A stretch of DNA of 58,079 nt from Pseudolabrys sp. (GCA_009694265.1 SHVM01000006.1:1-58079); one strand, 5' to 3'. Numbered from the stretch's first letter, positions 27,123 to 36,916 are shown. Notes: generated from the letters alone by a model not told the origin. Made by a program: numbers and translations.

Positions 27123-29024
27123 ATGACTCTCAGCGCATTCCTGTTTCAGGCGCTCAACGGGCTCTCCACCGCGTCCGGCCTGTTTTTTATTGCCGTCGGC
27201 CTGTCGCTGATTTTCGGCGTCACCCGCATCATCAATATCGCGCACGGGTCCCTCTATATGCTGGGGACCTATATCGCCTATTCATTCGCCACCAAGATCG
27301 GCGGCGTGCTCGGTTTCTGGGGCGGCATCCTCGCCACCGCGCTGATCGTGGGCGCGATCGGCGCGCTGATCGAGATCGTGCTGCTGCGGCGCATCTATCG
27401 CGCGCCTGAATTGTTTCAACTGCTCGCCACCTTCGCGCTGGTGCTGGTGATCAACGACGCCACGCTCTGGCTGTGGGGCCCGGAGGATCTGCTCGGCCCG
27501 CGCGCGCCCGGTCTGGGCGGCGCCGTCGAAGTGCTCGGCCGCAAATTGCCGACTTACGACCTATTCCTGATCTTTGTCGGGCCGCTGGTGCTGGTGATCC
27601 TGCATTTCGCGCTGGCGCGCACGCGCTTCGGCCGCCTGATACGCGCGGCCACGCAGGACCGTGAAATGGTCGGCGCGCTCGGCGTCAATCAATCGATCCT
27701 GTTCACTTCCGTGTTCGCGCTCGGTGCATTGCTCGCCGGTCTCGGCGGCGCGTTGCAGGTGGCACGCGAGCCTGCCAATCTCGCTACCGATCTGGTGGCG
27801 ATCGGCGACGCTTTCGTGGTGGTCGTGGTTGGCGGCATGGGCTCGATCACGGGGGCTTACTTGGCCGCCGTCATCATCGCCGAGGTCAAGGCGCTCTGCA
27901 TCGGCATTGGCGTGGTCGATTTCGGCTTCATCTCTGTGAATTTTTCCAAGCTCACGCTGGTCGCCGAATTCCTGGTGATGGCGGTGGTGCTGATCGCGCG
28001 GCCCTATGGCTTGCTCGGCCGCGCGCAAGCAACGGTGCGCTCGATTGCCGAGCCTGAGGAACCGATCCGCCCGGCGACGCCGATGCTGAAAGCGCTCGCC
28101 GTCACGGTGCTGGCGCTGTTGTTATGTCTACCGCTGCTGGCGCAATCGTCGCCTTATTTACTGATCCTCGGCATCGACGTGCTGATCGCGGTGATCTTTG
28201 CCACCTCCTTGCATTTCATCATGGGTCCCGGCGGCATGCATTCCTTCGGCCACGCCGCCTATTTCGGGTTAGGGGCCTATGGCGCGGCGCTGCTGGTGAA
28301 ATGGCTCGGCGTCCCGATGGGTCTTGCGCTGGCCGCAGCGCCACTGGTGGCGCTGGCGGGCGCGCTGCTGTTCGGCTGGTTCGCCGTGCGACTGTCTGGC
28401 GTTTATCTTGCCATGCTTACGCTCGCTTTCGCGCAGATTGTCTGGGCCGCCGTATTCCAGTGGGAAGGCTTTACCGGCGGCTCCAATGGCGTGATCGGCG
28501 TCTGGCCGCCGCCGCCTTTCGACAAGTCGTGGGTCTATTTCGTGCTGACGCTGCTGCTCGCGGTAACCGGCGTGCTGCTGTTGCGGCGCTTTTTGTTCGC
28601 GCCGTTCGGCTATGCCATGCGGGCGGGGCGCGATTCTCCGTTGCGCGCCGAAGCCATCGGCATCGATGTGAAACGCGTGCATTGGCTCGGCTTCGCCATT
28701 GCCGGCGGCGTCTGCGGCGTAGCCGGCGGTTTGTTCGCTTTCGCCAAGGGCTCGATCTCGCCGGAGACCATCGGCGTCGGTCGCTCCATCGACGGGTTGG
28801 TCATGGTGCTGCTCGGCGGCATCCAGACGCTCACCGGCCCGATCGTCGGAGCGTCCGTTTTCGCCACCTTGCAGGACACCGTGATGCGGCAGACCGAATA
28901 TTGGCGCGCGCTGCTGGGCGCGATCATTCTCTTGCTGGTGCTGGCATTCCCGCAAGGCATCGTCGGCGCCTTCGCGGCGATTTGGCGCAAAGGCAAAATC
29001 GAAAAATCCGAGGGCGCATCATGA
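27123..29024 (+). CDS. Fused LivH-LivM ABC permease
   Basis: The 633-residue protein joins two permeases normally made separately. Residues 1 to about 300 are LivH-like (GLSLIFGVTRIINIAHGSLY, coupling motif VVVGGMGSITGAYLAA). About 325-633 are LivM-like (GPGGMHSFGHAAYFGLGAYG, coupling motif MVLLGGIQTLTGPIVGA). The linker (AQATVRSIAEPEEPIRPATP) is hydrophilic. The frame is continuous, so this is a genuine fusion, which would give a single-chain channel. The stop overlaps the LivG-like ATG as ATGA. Confidence 0.9.
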   Translation: MTLSAFLFQALNGLSTASGLFFIAVGLSLIFGVTRIINIAHGSLYMLGTYIAYSFATKIGGVLGFWGGILATALIVGAIGALIEIVLLRRIYRAPELFQLLATFALVLVINDATLWLWGPEDLLGPRAPGLGGAVEVLGRKLPTYDLFLIFVGPLVLVILHFALARTRFGRLIRAATQDREMVGALGVNQSILFTSVFALGALLAGLGGALQVAREPANLATDLVAIGDAFVVVVVGGMGSITGAYLAAVIIAEVKALCIGIGVVDFGFISVNFSKLTLVAEFLVMAVVLIARPYGLLGRAQATVRSIAEPEEPIRPATPMLKALAVTVLALLLCLPLLAQSSPYLLILGIDVLIAVIFATSLHFIMGPGGMHSFGHAAYFGLGAYGAALLVKWLGVPMGLALAAAPLVALAGALLFGWFAVRLSGVYLAMLTLAFAQIVWAAVFQWEGFTGGSNGVIGVWPPPPFDKSWVYFVLTLLLAVTGVLLLRRFLFAPFGYAMRAGRDSPLRAEAIGIDVKRVHWLGFAIAGGVCGVAGGLFAFAKGSISPETIGVGRSIDGLVMVLLGGIQTLTGPIVGASVFATLQDTVMRQTEYWRALLGAIILLLVLAFPQGIVGAFAAIWRKGKIEKSEGAS

Positions 29025-29800
29025 GCGTGCTCGCGGTCCACTCGCTGTCCAAGGCCTTCGGCGGCGTGCGCGCGGTCAACGAAGTTGGCTTCGCGGTCGA
29101 GCGCGGCGAATTCCTCGCCATGATCGGGCCGAACGGCGCCGGCAAATCCACCTGCTTTAATATGATCAATGGCCAGCTGGCGCCTGATTCCGGCGAGATT
29201 CTGTTCGAGGGCAAGAATATTGCCGGGCTGGTGCCGCGCACTATTTGGCAGCTTGGCGTCGGGCGAACCTTTCAGGTCGCCGCCACTTTCGGCTCGATGA
29301 CGGTCGCCGAGAACGTTCAAATGGCGTTGCTCTCGCACGCGCGCGAAATCTACTCGCTCTGGCGTCCGGCCGGTGAAATGCACCGCGAGCGCGCGCTCGA
29401 TCTGCTCGAACAGGTCGGCATGCGCGAGGCCGCCGACCGGCCGAGCCGCGAGCTCGCTTATGGCGACGTCAAACGCATCGAACTCGCCATCGCGCTGGCC
29501 AACGAGCCGCGCCTGTTGCTGATGGACGAGCCCACCGCCGGCATGGGTGCGCGCGAACGGCACGAACTCATCGAACTGGTCAAGCGGCTGGTGGTGGAGC
29601 GCAACATTTCCGTGCTGTTCACCGAACATTCGATGGATGTGGTGTTCGCCTTCGCCGACCGCATCATCGTTCTGGCGCGCGGCCGCGTGATCGCCGATGG
29701 CGATGCCGCCGCCATTCGCGACAATGCCCAGGTGCGCGAAGTCTATTTCGGCACCGGAAAAACTTTCGCGCAAAGTACTTCGCAAGGAGCCGCGTCATGA
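29021..29800 (+). CDS. Liv-type ABC importer ATPase (LivG-like)
   Basis: This 259-residue ATPase has Walker A GPNGAGKST (36-44), signature LAYGDVKRIELA, Walker B LLLMDEPTAGM and the switch FTEHS. The start is fixed by the ATGA overlap with the fused permease; an open frame reaching upstream lies inside the permease gene. The next gene overlaps by four bases. Confidence 0.9.
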   Translation: MSVLAVHSLSKAFGGVRAVNEVGFAVERGEFLAMIGPNGAGKSTCFNMINGQLAPDSGEILFEGKNIAGLVPRTIWQLGVGRTFQVAATFGSMTVAENVQMALLSHAREIYSLWRPAGEMHRERALDLLEQVGMREAADRPSRELAYGDVKRIELAIALANEPRLLLMDEPTAGMGARERHELIELVKRLVVERNISVLFTEHSMDVVFAFADRIIVLARGRVIADGDAAAIRDNAQVREVYFGTGKTFAQSTSQGAAS

Positions 29801-30528
29801 GCAGCGCACCCATGCTCGCGGTCGACTCGTTAAGCGCCTGGTATGGCGCGGCGCGCATTCTCTACGATCTGAGCTTCGAGGTCGGCCGCGGCGAGGTGGT
29901 GGCGCTGATGGGGCGCAACGGCGCCGGCAAGTCCACCACCTTGAAGGCGGTGATGGGCCTGCTCGCTCAGCGCCAGGGCAAGGTGCGCTTCAACGGCGAC
30001 GACATTTCCGCCTTGAAGCCGTTTGAGATCGCGCGCCGCGGACTGGGATTTACGCCCGAGGATCGGCGAATTTTTGTCGATCTTACCGTCATGGAAAATC
30101 TCGATATCGGCCGCCAGGCCCCGCGCACATTCGCCGATGGCGCACCGGCGCCATCCTGGACGCCGGATAAGCTATTCGCGCTGTTTCCCAATCTCGCTGA
30201 AATGCCCAACCGTTTGGGCAATCGCATGAGCGGCGGCGAGCAGCAGATGCTCACGGTGGCGCGCACGTTGATGGGCAATCCGCTGCTGGTGCTGCTCGAC
30301 GAGCCGTCGGAAGGCGTGGCGCCGCTGATCGTGGAGCAGATGGCCAGCACCATTGTCGAATTGAAAAAGGAGGGGCTGTCGATCCTGCTCTCTGAGCAGA
30401 ACATCCACTTCGCCCGGCTGGTCGCGGATAGGGTCTATGTGCTGGAAAAGGGCCAGATCCATTGGCAAGGCTCGATGACGCAACTTGACAACAACCCGGA
30501 CGTGCAGCGAGCATACCTGACCGTATGA
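29797..30528 (+). CDS. Liv-type ABC importer ATPase (LivF-like)
   Basis: The 243-residue ATPase contains Walker A GRNGAGKST (39-47), signature MSGGEQQMLTVA, Walker B LVLLDEPSEG and the LivF-type switch LLSEQN. It overlaps the LivG-like gene by four bases (ATGA) and leads directly into the MarR gene. Confidence 0.9.
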   Translation: MSSAPMLAVDSLSAWYGAARILYDLSFEVGRGEVVALMGRNGAGKSTTLKAVMGLLAQRQGKVRFNGDDISALKPFEIARRGLGFTPEDRRIFVDLTVMENLDIGRQAPRTFADGAPAPSWTPDKLFALFPNLAEMPNRLGNRMSGGEQQMLTVARTLMGNPLLVLLDEPSEGVAPLIVEQMASTIVELKKEGLSILLSEQNIHFARLVADRVYVLEKGQIHWQGSMTQLDNNPDVQRAYLTV

Positions 30529-30539
30529 GAGGATCGCCG

Positions 30540-31004
30540 ATGCCGCGAGACAAGTTGAAAGTTGTGGCATTACCGGCGGAGCCCGTCGAGCACGGGCGTT
30601 ATGTGCTCGACGAACAGGCCGGCTTCCTGCTGCGCGTCGCCATGCAGCGCCACACCTCGATCTTCACCGGGTGCATGATCGAGGCGCTCACGCAAACCCA
30701 GTTCGCGGCTCTCTCCAAGCTGTATGAGGTTGGGCCATGTTCGCAGAACCATCTCGGCAGGCTGATTTTTCTTGACGCCGCCACCATCAAGGGCGTGGTT
30801 GACCGGCTGGGAACGCGCGGTTTTCTCACCGCGCTCAACGATCCGAAGGACCGCCGCCGCCGCGCGGTGGCGCTCACCAACCGTGGCCGCCTGGTGACGC
30901 AAGCCGCCATGCGGGTCGCCGCCGAAATCACCGTCGCCACGCTGGCGCCGCTGACGGCGGAAGAGCAGCGCACGCTCGCGCGGTTGCTGAAGAAGCTTTC
31001 TTAA
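30540..31004 (+). CDS. MarR-family transcriptional regulator
   Basis: The 154-residue protein shows the MarR winged helix-turn-helix (about residues 55-110): LTQTQFAALSKLYEVGPCSQ, FLDAATIKGVVDRLGTRGFL, then the basic wing DPKDRRRRAVALTNRG. It is the last gene of Liv operon 2, so it probably senses the imported compound and represses the operon, the usual mode of the family. The ATG at 30540 has GAGGA upstream; an alternative ATG at 30525 overlaps the LivF-like stop. Its stop overlaps that of the convergent amidohydrolase by four bases. Confidence 0.85.
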   Translation: MPRDKLKVVALPAEPVEHGRYVLDEQAGFLLRVAMQRHTSIFTGCMIEALTQTQFAALSKLYEVGPCSQNHLGRLIFLDAATIKGVVDRLGTRGFLTALNDPKDRRRRAVALTNRGRLVTQAAMRVAAEITVATLAPLTAEEQRTLARLLKKLS

Positions 31005-31834
31005 AACCCGTAAAGCTTCGCCGGGTTGTCGACCAGTACCTTGTTGCGCGTGGTCTCGTCAGGCACCCAATCGAGCAGCATGTCGAGCATCCAGGCGTCG
31101 TCCGGCTTTTTCGCGCCGGACATCGGATGTGGCCAATTGGTCGCCCAGATCGTGCGGTCGGGCGCGGCTTTCACCAGCAGCTTGGCGAGCCTGCCGACAT
31201 CGTCATAGTAGGGCGGGCCGAGTTTCGACGTCTCGTATGGTGCCGCCAGCTTGATCCAGGTGCGCCCGTTATCCAGCAGGCGCAGCAGCGTACGGAAACC
31301 GGGATGTTCGGGCGGCACAGGTTCGAGAAATTTCCCGACATGATCGATGGTCAATGTCGTGGGCAAACGCTGCAACATCGCCTCAAGATCCGGCAGCGTG
31401 CGGCCGTCGGTTTGAAACTGCACGTGCCAGCCGAACGGCGCGACGCGAGATGCCATCGTTTCGAGAATGTCCAATGGCAGCGGCGCGCCCGCCAACATGA
31501 AAAATCGGATGCCGCGGATACCGAGCTTGGTCAGCCGTTCGAGCTCGGCGTCGGAAACGGTTTCATCGACAACGACGACGCCACGGGCGCTCGGTCCGAT
31601 CGCCGCCATCGTTTCGAGCAGGCAGCGGTTGTCCTTGCCGTACACGGAAGGCTGCACCACCACGGTGCGCTCGATGCCGAGCCGCTGACGCATCGCCAGA
31701 TAGTCGGCGATGGATGCATCGGGCGGGTCTATTCTGGCGGTCGCCGCTTTCGGAAAGCGGTGATCGTAGATGTGCATATGCGTGTCGCAGGTGCCGGGCG
31801 GCGGCTTGAGTTGCGGCCGGCTTTCGTTGCCCAT
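31001..31834 (-). CDS. LigI-like amidohydrolase (Amidohydro_2 family)
   Basis: The 277-residue enzyme resembles 2-pyrone-4,6-dicarboxylate lactonase and relatives. It has the N-terminal HMH (19-21), GIRGIRF (106-111), HVQF and IDHVGKF (163-169) and WIKLAAPYE (193-201). The segment that usually reads G-T/S-D-W-P-H-P is ATNWPHP here, placing Asn233 where LigI has its catalytic Asp. It may hydrolyse a lactone or have altered activity. The start at 31834 is set by AAGGA upstream. It follows the last molybdenum hydroxylase subunit by two bases, so it probably processes the hydroxylated product. Confidence 0.82.
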   Translation of the reverse strand: MGNESRPQLKPPPGTCDTHMHIYDHRFPKAATARIDPPDASIADYLAMRQRLGIERTVVVQPSVYGKDNRCLLETMAAIGPSARGVVVVDETVSDAELERLTKLGIRGIRFFMLAGAPLPLDILETMASRVAPFGWHVQFQTDGRTLPDLEAMLQRLPTTLTIDHVGKFLEPVPPEHPGFRTLLRLLDNGRTWIKLAAPYETSKLGPPYYDDVGRLAKLLVKAAPDRTIWATNWPHPMSGAKKPDDAWMLDMLLDWVPDETTRNKVLVDNPAKLYGF

Positions 31835-31836
31835 GG

Positions 31837-34107
31837 TCAAATCCTTCTGCAAATAGCCTTTAGCCGCTGCGGCGAAATCGGCAATTGCGTCACCGCGCCG
31901 GGAATTCCAAGCGCGTCGTCGATGGCCGACGCGATCGCCGCGCCGACCGGATTGGCGCCGCCTTCGCCGGCGCCTTTCAATCCCAGCGGATTGAGCGGGC
32001 TCGGCGCGTCTTCGGTGACGAGGATGGAAACCGCGGGGATTTCGCGCGCAGTCGGCATCAGATAATCGGCGAAGGTCACCGAGAGTGGTTCGCCGTTCTC
32101 GTCGTAGAGAAACTCCTCCAACAGCGCGCCGCCGACGCCTTGCGCCAAACCGCCGGCGATCTGGCCTTCCACCAGCTTCGGATTGACCGCCTTGCCGATG
32201 TCATAGGCGATCGCATAGCGCTCGATTTTCACGGCCCCGGTGTCGGCATCGACGCACACCACAGCGATATGAACGCCGTAAGGATAGACCATATGGGCGG
32301 ATTCGAAAGTGTCCTCGGCACTCAGAACTGCGGACAGCGTGCCTGCGAGTTCGCCGAGCGGCATTGACGGCCCTAAACCACCAGCGCGAACGATCTCGCC
32401 ATTCACGATATCGAGTTTATCCACGCCCAGTTGCATCAATTCGGAAGCGTGGCGGAGCGCCTTGCCGCGCAGCTGGGTTGCAGCTAGCCGTGTGGCTTCG
32501 CCGCACATGACGGTGACGCGCGAGGCAAAGGCGCCCATGCCTTTGTCGATGCGGTCGGTCTGGCCGTGTATCACGCGGATATTGGCGTAGTCGACGCCGA
32601 GCGCGTCGGCGCAGATCTGCGCGATCACGGTTTCGACGCCCTGGCCGATGGAGGCAACGCCGGTGATGACCTCGATTGTGCCGTCGGGGATAATTTCGAT
32701 GCGCACAGTGTCGAACGGTCCGAGCCCGATTTTTTCGACGAACATAGCCACGCCGGCGCCGACTTTTTCGCCGTTCGCGCGCCGTGCGCGAAGCTGCTGG
32801 TGCAGATTTTTCCAATCCGCGGCGGCAAGGGCTTTATCGAGCAGGCGCGAATAATCTCCGGAGTCATAAACGATATGCGTGCCAAGCGTTTCCAGCCCAA
32901 GCGTGTAGGGCATTGCGCTTTTGCCGATCAGATTGCGCCGGCGGATCTCGACCTTATCCACGCTGATTTTCGCCGCGATGGCATCAAGCAGCCGCTCGCG
33001 AACAAAGGTGGATTCGTAGCGACCGGGCGCGCGATAGGTGCCGCATGGCGTCTTATTGGTGAGGCGGATGTGGCCTATGGCGCGATAGGCCGGCACCACA
33101 TAGGGCCCCGGCAGCATGGCGGCGGTCAGGTCGGGAACGGTGGCCGCATGCGTGCGCATATAAGCGCCGTTGTCGTGGAAAAATTCGTCGTCGATGGCGA
33201 GAATTCGTCCGTCTGAATCGATGGCGGCGCGGATTTTGTGGGTTTGCTGGCGCGAGTGATTGGCCGCGATCAAATGTTCGCGGCGGTCCTCGATCCATTT
33301 GATGGCTTTACGGAATTTCAGCGCGGCGGCGCAGACCAGAATATCCTCGGGGTAGAGTTCGCCGCGGATGCCGAAGCCGCCGCCGACGTGACCCTCAAAC
33401 AGCTGAACGGATTCCCTTTTCCGGCCAAACATTTGCGCCAGCGTGTCGCGATTCCAATGCGGCACTTTGGAGGCGCCGTGCATTTCCAGAATGTCGCGGG
33501 CCTCGACGTAACGCGCGACGGCGCCACGCGTTTCCATCGGCACGCCGGAATGCCGGCCGATGGAAAGCTCAAGCGAAACAATCGCATGCGCTTTGCGGAA
33601 GGCGGCCTCGATATCGCCGTAGCCCTTGCGCACGACGCCGGGTTCGGTGGTCAGTCCATGCTCGTAGACGCCCGGTTGCTCGGTCGCGAGCATGGTTGCT
33701 CGGAGTGGTTCGATCCCGACCTCGACCAGGTCCGCGGCATCCTCGGCGGCATATTGATCTTGCGCGAACACCACCGCCACCGGCTCGCCGACATAACGCA
33801 CGATGTCCTTCGCCAGCACCGGCTGGCGGTATGGTTCAAGCGTCTTGAGGCCGGTGAGGCGAAACGGGATCGGCGGGATATGCGCCACGTCCTGGGCGGT
33901 CCACACCGCATGCACGCCGGGTAGCTTGAGCGCCGCCGTCGCGTCGATCGATTTAATTTTTCCGTGCGCGACGCTTGAGCGCAGCACGCGCATGCACCAT
34001 TGGCCGGGAAACGAAATGTCGGCGGCGAAGCGGCCTTGGCCCAACAGCAGCGGCCGGTCTTCCAGGCGAGGGACGGAGCGGCCGACGAATTTGGCCGGGG
34101 CCGTCAT
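31837..34107 (-). CDS. Molybdenum hydroxylase large subunit, second copy
   Basis: The 756-residue protein belongs to the xanthine dehydrogenase/CoxL family and binds the molybdopterin cofactor. GGGFG lies at 242-246 and the catalytic Glu is in KGAGEGGANP near the C-terminus. The active-site loop reads GTYRAPGRYE (356-365), not the AYxCSFR of form I CO dehydrogenase or the AYRGAGR of form II. The start at 34107 overlaps the Fe-S subunit stop as ATGA; upstream open frame is antiframe of that gene. It is the second large subunit of one operon, likely using the same small and FAD subunits for another substrate or forming a mixed complex. Confidence 0.87.
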   Translation of the reverse strand: MTAPAKFVGRSVPRLEDRPLLLGQGRFAADISFPGQWCMRVLRSSVAHGKIKSIDATAALKLPGVHAVWTAQDVAHIPPIPFRLTGLKTLEPYRQPVLAKDIVRYVGEPVAVVFAQDQYAAEDAADLVEVGIEPLRATMLATEQPGVYEHGLTTEPGVVRKGYGDIEAAFRKAHAIVSLELSIGRHSGVPMETRGAVARYVEARDILEMHGASKVPHWNRDTLAQMFGRKRESVQLFEGHVGGGFGIRGELYPEDILVCAAALKFRKAIKWIEDRREHLIAANHSRQQTHKIRAAIDSDGRILAIDDEFFHDNGAYMRTHAATVPDLTAAMLPGPYVVPAYRAIGHIRLTNKTPCGTYRAPGRYESTFVRERLLDAIAAKISVDKVEIRRRNLIGKSAMPYTLGLETLGTHIVYDSGDYSRLLDKALAAADWKNLHQQLRARRANGEKVGAGVAMFVEKIGLGPFDTVRIEIIPDGTIEVITGVASIGQGVETVIAQICADALGVDYANIRVIHGQTDRIDKGMGAFASRVTVMCGEATRLAATQLRGKALRHASELMQLGVDKLDIVNGEIVRAGGLGPSMPLGELAGTLSAVLSAEDTFESAHMVYPYGVHIAVVCVDADTGAVKIERYAIAYDIGKAVNPKLVEGQIAGGLAQGVGGALLEEFLYDENGEPLSVTFADYLMPTAREIPAVSILVTEDAPSPLNPLGLKGAGEGGANPVGAAIASAIDDALGIPGAVTQLPISPQRLKAICRRI

Positions 34108-34583
34108 TTCCCGCGCATCTCTTTGGCGGCGGCGCGTACCGCCTTGATGATGTTCTGATAGCCGGTGCAGCGGCACAGGTTCGAGGACAGCACGTCGAGC
34201 AGGTCGTCGTCGCCGATGTCGGGCTCGCGCTCCAGCACGCCGACCGCCAGCATCAGAAAGCCCGGCGTGCAGAAGCCGCATTGCAGCCCGTGGTGATCCA
34301 TGAAGGCTTGCTGCATCGGATGCAATTTATCGTCTTTCGCCAGTCCCTCGACAGTGCGGATTTTCTTGCCGGCCGCTTGCACGGCAAACATCAGGCAGGA
34401 GCGCACCGGCTCGCCGTCGACGATCACCGTGCAGGCGCCGCAGATGCCGTGCTCGCAGCCGATATGCGTGCCGGTCTGCCCGCAATCCTCGCGGATGGCG
34501 TCGACCAGCGTACGGCGCGGCTCGACCGCGATAGCATGATCGTGTCCGTTGATGGTCAGCGTGATGGCGGTCTTGTCGCTCAA
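34104..34583 (-). CDS. Molybdenum hydroxylase 2Fe-2S subunit (CoxS-like)
   Basis: The 159-residue electron-transfer subunit has both expected clusters: plant-ferredoxin type with C43, C48, C51 and C63, and a helical [2Fe-2S] domain with C102, C105, C137 and C139 (CGFCTPG, CRCTGY). It passes electrons from the molybdenum centre to the FAD subunit. It sits between two large-subunit genes with four-base overlaps on both sides. Confidence 0.92.
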   Translation of the reverse strand: MSDKTAITLTINGHDHAIAVEPRRTLVDAIREDCGQTGTHIGCEHGICGACTVIVDGEPVRSCLMFAVQAAGKKIRTVEGLAKDDKLHPMQQAFMDHHGLQCGFCTPGFLMLAVGVLEREPDIGDDDLLDVLSSNLCRCTGYQNIIKAVRAAAKEMRGK

Positions 34584-36916
34584 GCTGCCTGTTCCTTAGC
34601 GCGCAACGCCGCGCGGATGCGCTGCGGCGTCGCCGGAATTTCATCGATCGCCACGCCGAACGGCGTGAGCGCGTCGTTGATGGCATTGATCACCGCCGCC
34701 GGCGCGCCGATGCAGCCGCCTTCGCCCAGGCCCTTGGCCTTGGTGATCGAATTCGCGCTCGGCGTCTCGATGTGATGCAGCTCGATGTCCGGAATTTCAT
34801 GCGCGGTCGGCGGCATGTAATCGGCAAGATTGGCGGTGAGAATGCCGCCGCTCTCGTCGTAAATGATTTCCTCCAGCAGCGCATTGCCGATGCCCTGCGC
34901 GATGCCGCCATGCACCTGGCCATCGGCAATCATCGGATTGATGATACGGCCGGCGTCTTCCGCCACCAGGAATTTCTCGACCGTGACATGTCCGGTCTCG
35001 ACATCGACCTCGACAATGGCGACATGGCAGGCGTTGGAGAAAGTGCCGGGCGGATCGTAAGTGCCGGTCTCGGTCATGCCCGGCTCGATCTCGCCCTTGA
35101 AGCGATGAGTTTGCGTGTAGGCCTCGCGCGCCATTTTCGCGATGCTAATGGAACGGTCGGTGCCGGCCACCTTGGCGGCGCCGTCCGCCAGCACGATGTC
35201 GCCGGGCGCCGCCTCGAGCATATGGCTGGCGATCTTGATCAGCTTGGCGCGCACCTTCTGCGCCGCGATCAGCGTGGCGCCGCCGGAAATCACCAGCGAA
35301 CGGCTGGCGAAAGTGCCCCACCCGTAGGGAGAAGTGTCGGTGTCGCCATGTACGACCTTGATGATGTCGGGTGTCACACCGATCTCGTCGGCGATGATCT
35401 GCGCCAGCGTGGTGCGCAATCCTTGTCCGTGCGGCGAGGAGCCGATGCGTACTTCGACAAAGCCGGAGGGATCGACCGTGAGAATGACCGTTTCCCAGCC
35501 GGGCGTGATTTCCATGCCGCGTGCGGCAAATGCAGGGCTGCCGTAGCCGGTGCGCTCGGAGAATGTCGCAAAGCCAATGCCGAGATGGCGGCCCTTGGTG
35601 CGCGCCGCTTTCTGCCGCGCGCGAAACGCCGGCACGTCGATAGCCTTTACCGCCATCTCCAGCGTCTCTTTGTAAGTGGCCTCGTCGTAAACCAGCCCCA
35701 TGGCCGAGGTGTAGGGAAATTTGCCGATCAAACTCCGGCGGCGAATGTCGATGGGGTCGATCTTGAAAGCCGATGCCGCCTTGTCCATCAGCCGCTCGAG
35801 CGTGAATGTGATCACCGGCCGCGACACGCCGCGATAGGGCGCCATGGTGCAGGTATTGGTGATGACGCCGCGCGCCAGGCATTCGTATTGCTTCACGTCG
35901 TAAGGGCCGGGCATTTCCGCCATGGCCATCAGCGGCTCGACGCCGCAGGTGGTCGGGAAGCATGAATAGGCGCCGATATTGGTGGCGATGTCGGCGCGCA
36001 ATGCGAGCAGCTTGGCGTCTTTGTCGAAGGCGCCTTCCAGCGCGATATATTGGTCGCGCGAATGAAAGCCGGCGATCAGGTTCTCGCGCCGGTCTTCGGT
36101 CCAGGCCACCGAGCTTTTGAGTTTGCGCGCCAGCCACACCAGCACGACATATTCCGCGCACAGCGATATTTTCTGCCCGAAGCCGCCGCCGACATCGGGC
36201 GCGATCACGCGCAAATCCGCTTCACGCATGTCAAGCATGTCGGCGATGGCCGTGCGCATCACATGCGGCATCTGCGTGGTGCAGGTCAGGGTGACGCGGC
36301 CGCTCGCGGCGTCGTAGGCGGCGTGGCCGGCGCGCGCTTCCATTGGCGTCGCATTCTGCCGGTGCGAGCGCGCCTCGAGTTTTATTATTTTTGCCGCGGT
36401 TTTCCAGACCGTATCGAATTCAGGCGACTTGAATTTGCCTTCCAGGATAACGTTGCCGGGCGCCTCGGCGTGAATTTGCGGCGCGCCGGGTGCGAGCGCA
36501 TCGCGCGCATCGATCACCGGCGCGGTCTCATCGATCGTTATGTCGACGAGATCGGCGATGTCTTCCGCGGCTGCCTCGCTCGCGGCCACCACGGCGGCGA
36601 GCGGCTCACCGACAAAACGCACGACGCCTTCGCCCAAGACCGGCTGGCCGACCGGCTTGTAATTGAACTTGTGCAGCATCGGCGTGATCTTTTTCACAGC
36701 CCTAAGATCGGCGGCGGTGATCACCATTGCGTCTTGCGGCGCGGCGATCTTTTTGATCTTTCCAGCCGCCACCGAACTACGCACGAAACGCACCCGATGC
36801 ACCGCGGGCAAATCGGCGGTGAAGCGGCCCTGACCGGTGATCAGGGCCGGGTCTTCCAGCCGGCGGATGGCGCGGCCGACCCATTTAAGTCCCGTGCCTT
36901 TGGTGTGAGTGGTCAC
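34580..36916 (-). CDS. Molybdenum hydroxylase large subunit, first copy
   Basis: The 778-residue CoxL/xanthine-dehydrogenase-type subunit has DVGGGFGQK (241-249), active-site loop APYRGVSRP (359-367) and the C-terminal KGLGEGGCIG with the catalytic Glu. The loop lacks the CO dehydrogenase cysteine signature, so CO oxidation is unlikely; oxidation of a heteroaromatic ring, aldehyde or similar C-H group by water is expected for the family. It overlaps CoxM-like and CoxS-like genes by four bases each. It is clearly diverged from the second copy, so it is not a recent duplication. Confidence 0.88.
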   Translation of the reverse strand: MTTHTKGTGLKWVGRAIRRLEDPALITGQGRFTADLPAVHRVRFVRSSVAAGKIKKIAAPQDAMVITAADLRAVKKITPMLHKFNYKPVGQPVLGEGVVRFVGEPLAAVVAASEAAAEDIADLVDITIDETAPVIDARDALAPGAPQIHAEAPGNVILEGKFKSPEFDTVWKTAAKIIKLEARSHRQNATPMEARAGHAAYDAASGRVTLTCTTQMPHVMRTAIADMLDMREADLRVIAPDVGGGFGQKISLCAEYVVLVWLARKLKSSVAWTEDRRENLIAGFHSRDQYIALEGAFDKDAKLLALRADIATNIGAYSCFPTTCGVEPLMAMAEMPGPYDVKQYECLARGVITNTCTMAPYRGVSRPVITFTLERLMDKAASAFKIDPIDIRRRSLIGKFPYTSAMGLVYDEATYKETLEMAVKAIDVPAFRARQKAARTKGRHLGIGFATFSERTGYGSPAFAARGMEITPGWETVILTVDPSGFVEVRIGSSPHGQGLRTTLAQIIADEIGVTPDIIKVVHGDTDTSPYGWGTFASRSLVISGGATLIAAQKVRAKLIKIASHMLEAAPGDIVLADGAAKVAGTDRSISIAKMAREAYTQTHRFKGEIEPGMTETGTYDPPGTFSNACHVAIVEVDVETGHVTVEKFLVAEDAGRIINPMIADGQVHGGIAQGIGNALLEEIIYDESGGILTANLADYMPPTAHEIPDIELHHIETPSANSITKAKGLGEGGCIGAPAAVINAINDALTPFGVAIDEIPATPQRIRAALRAKEQAA

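Noticed and set aside
34580-36916. Carbon monoxide dehydrogenase large subunit
   Set aside because: Neither large subunit in the operon carries the form I AYxCSFR loop; only the general molybdenum hydroxylase family can be supported.
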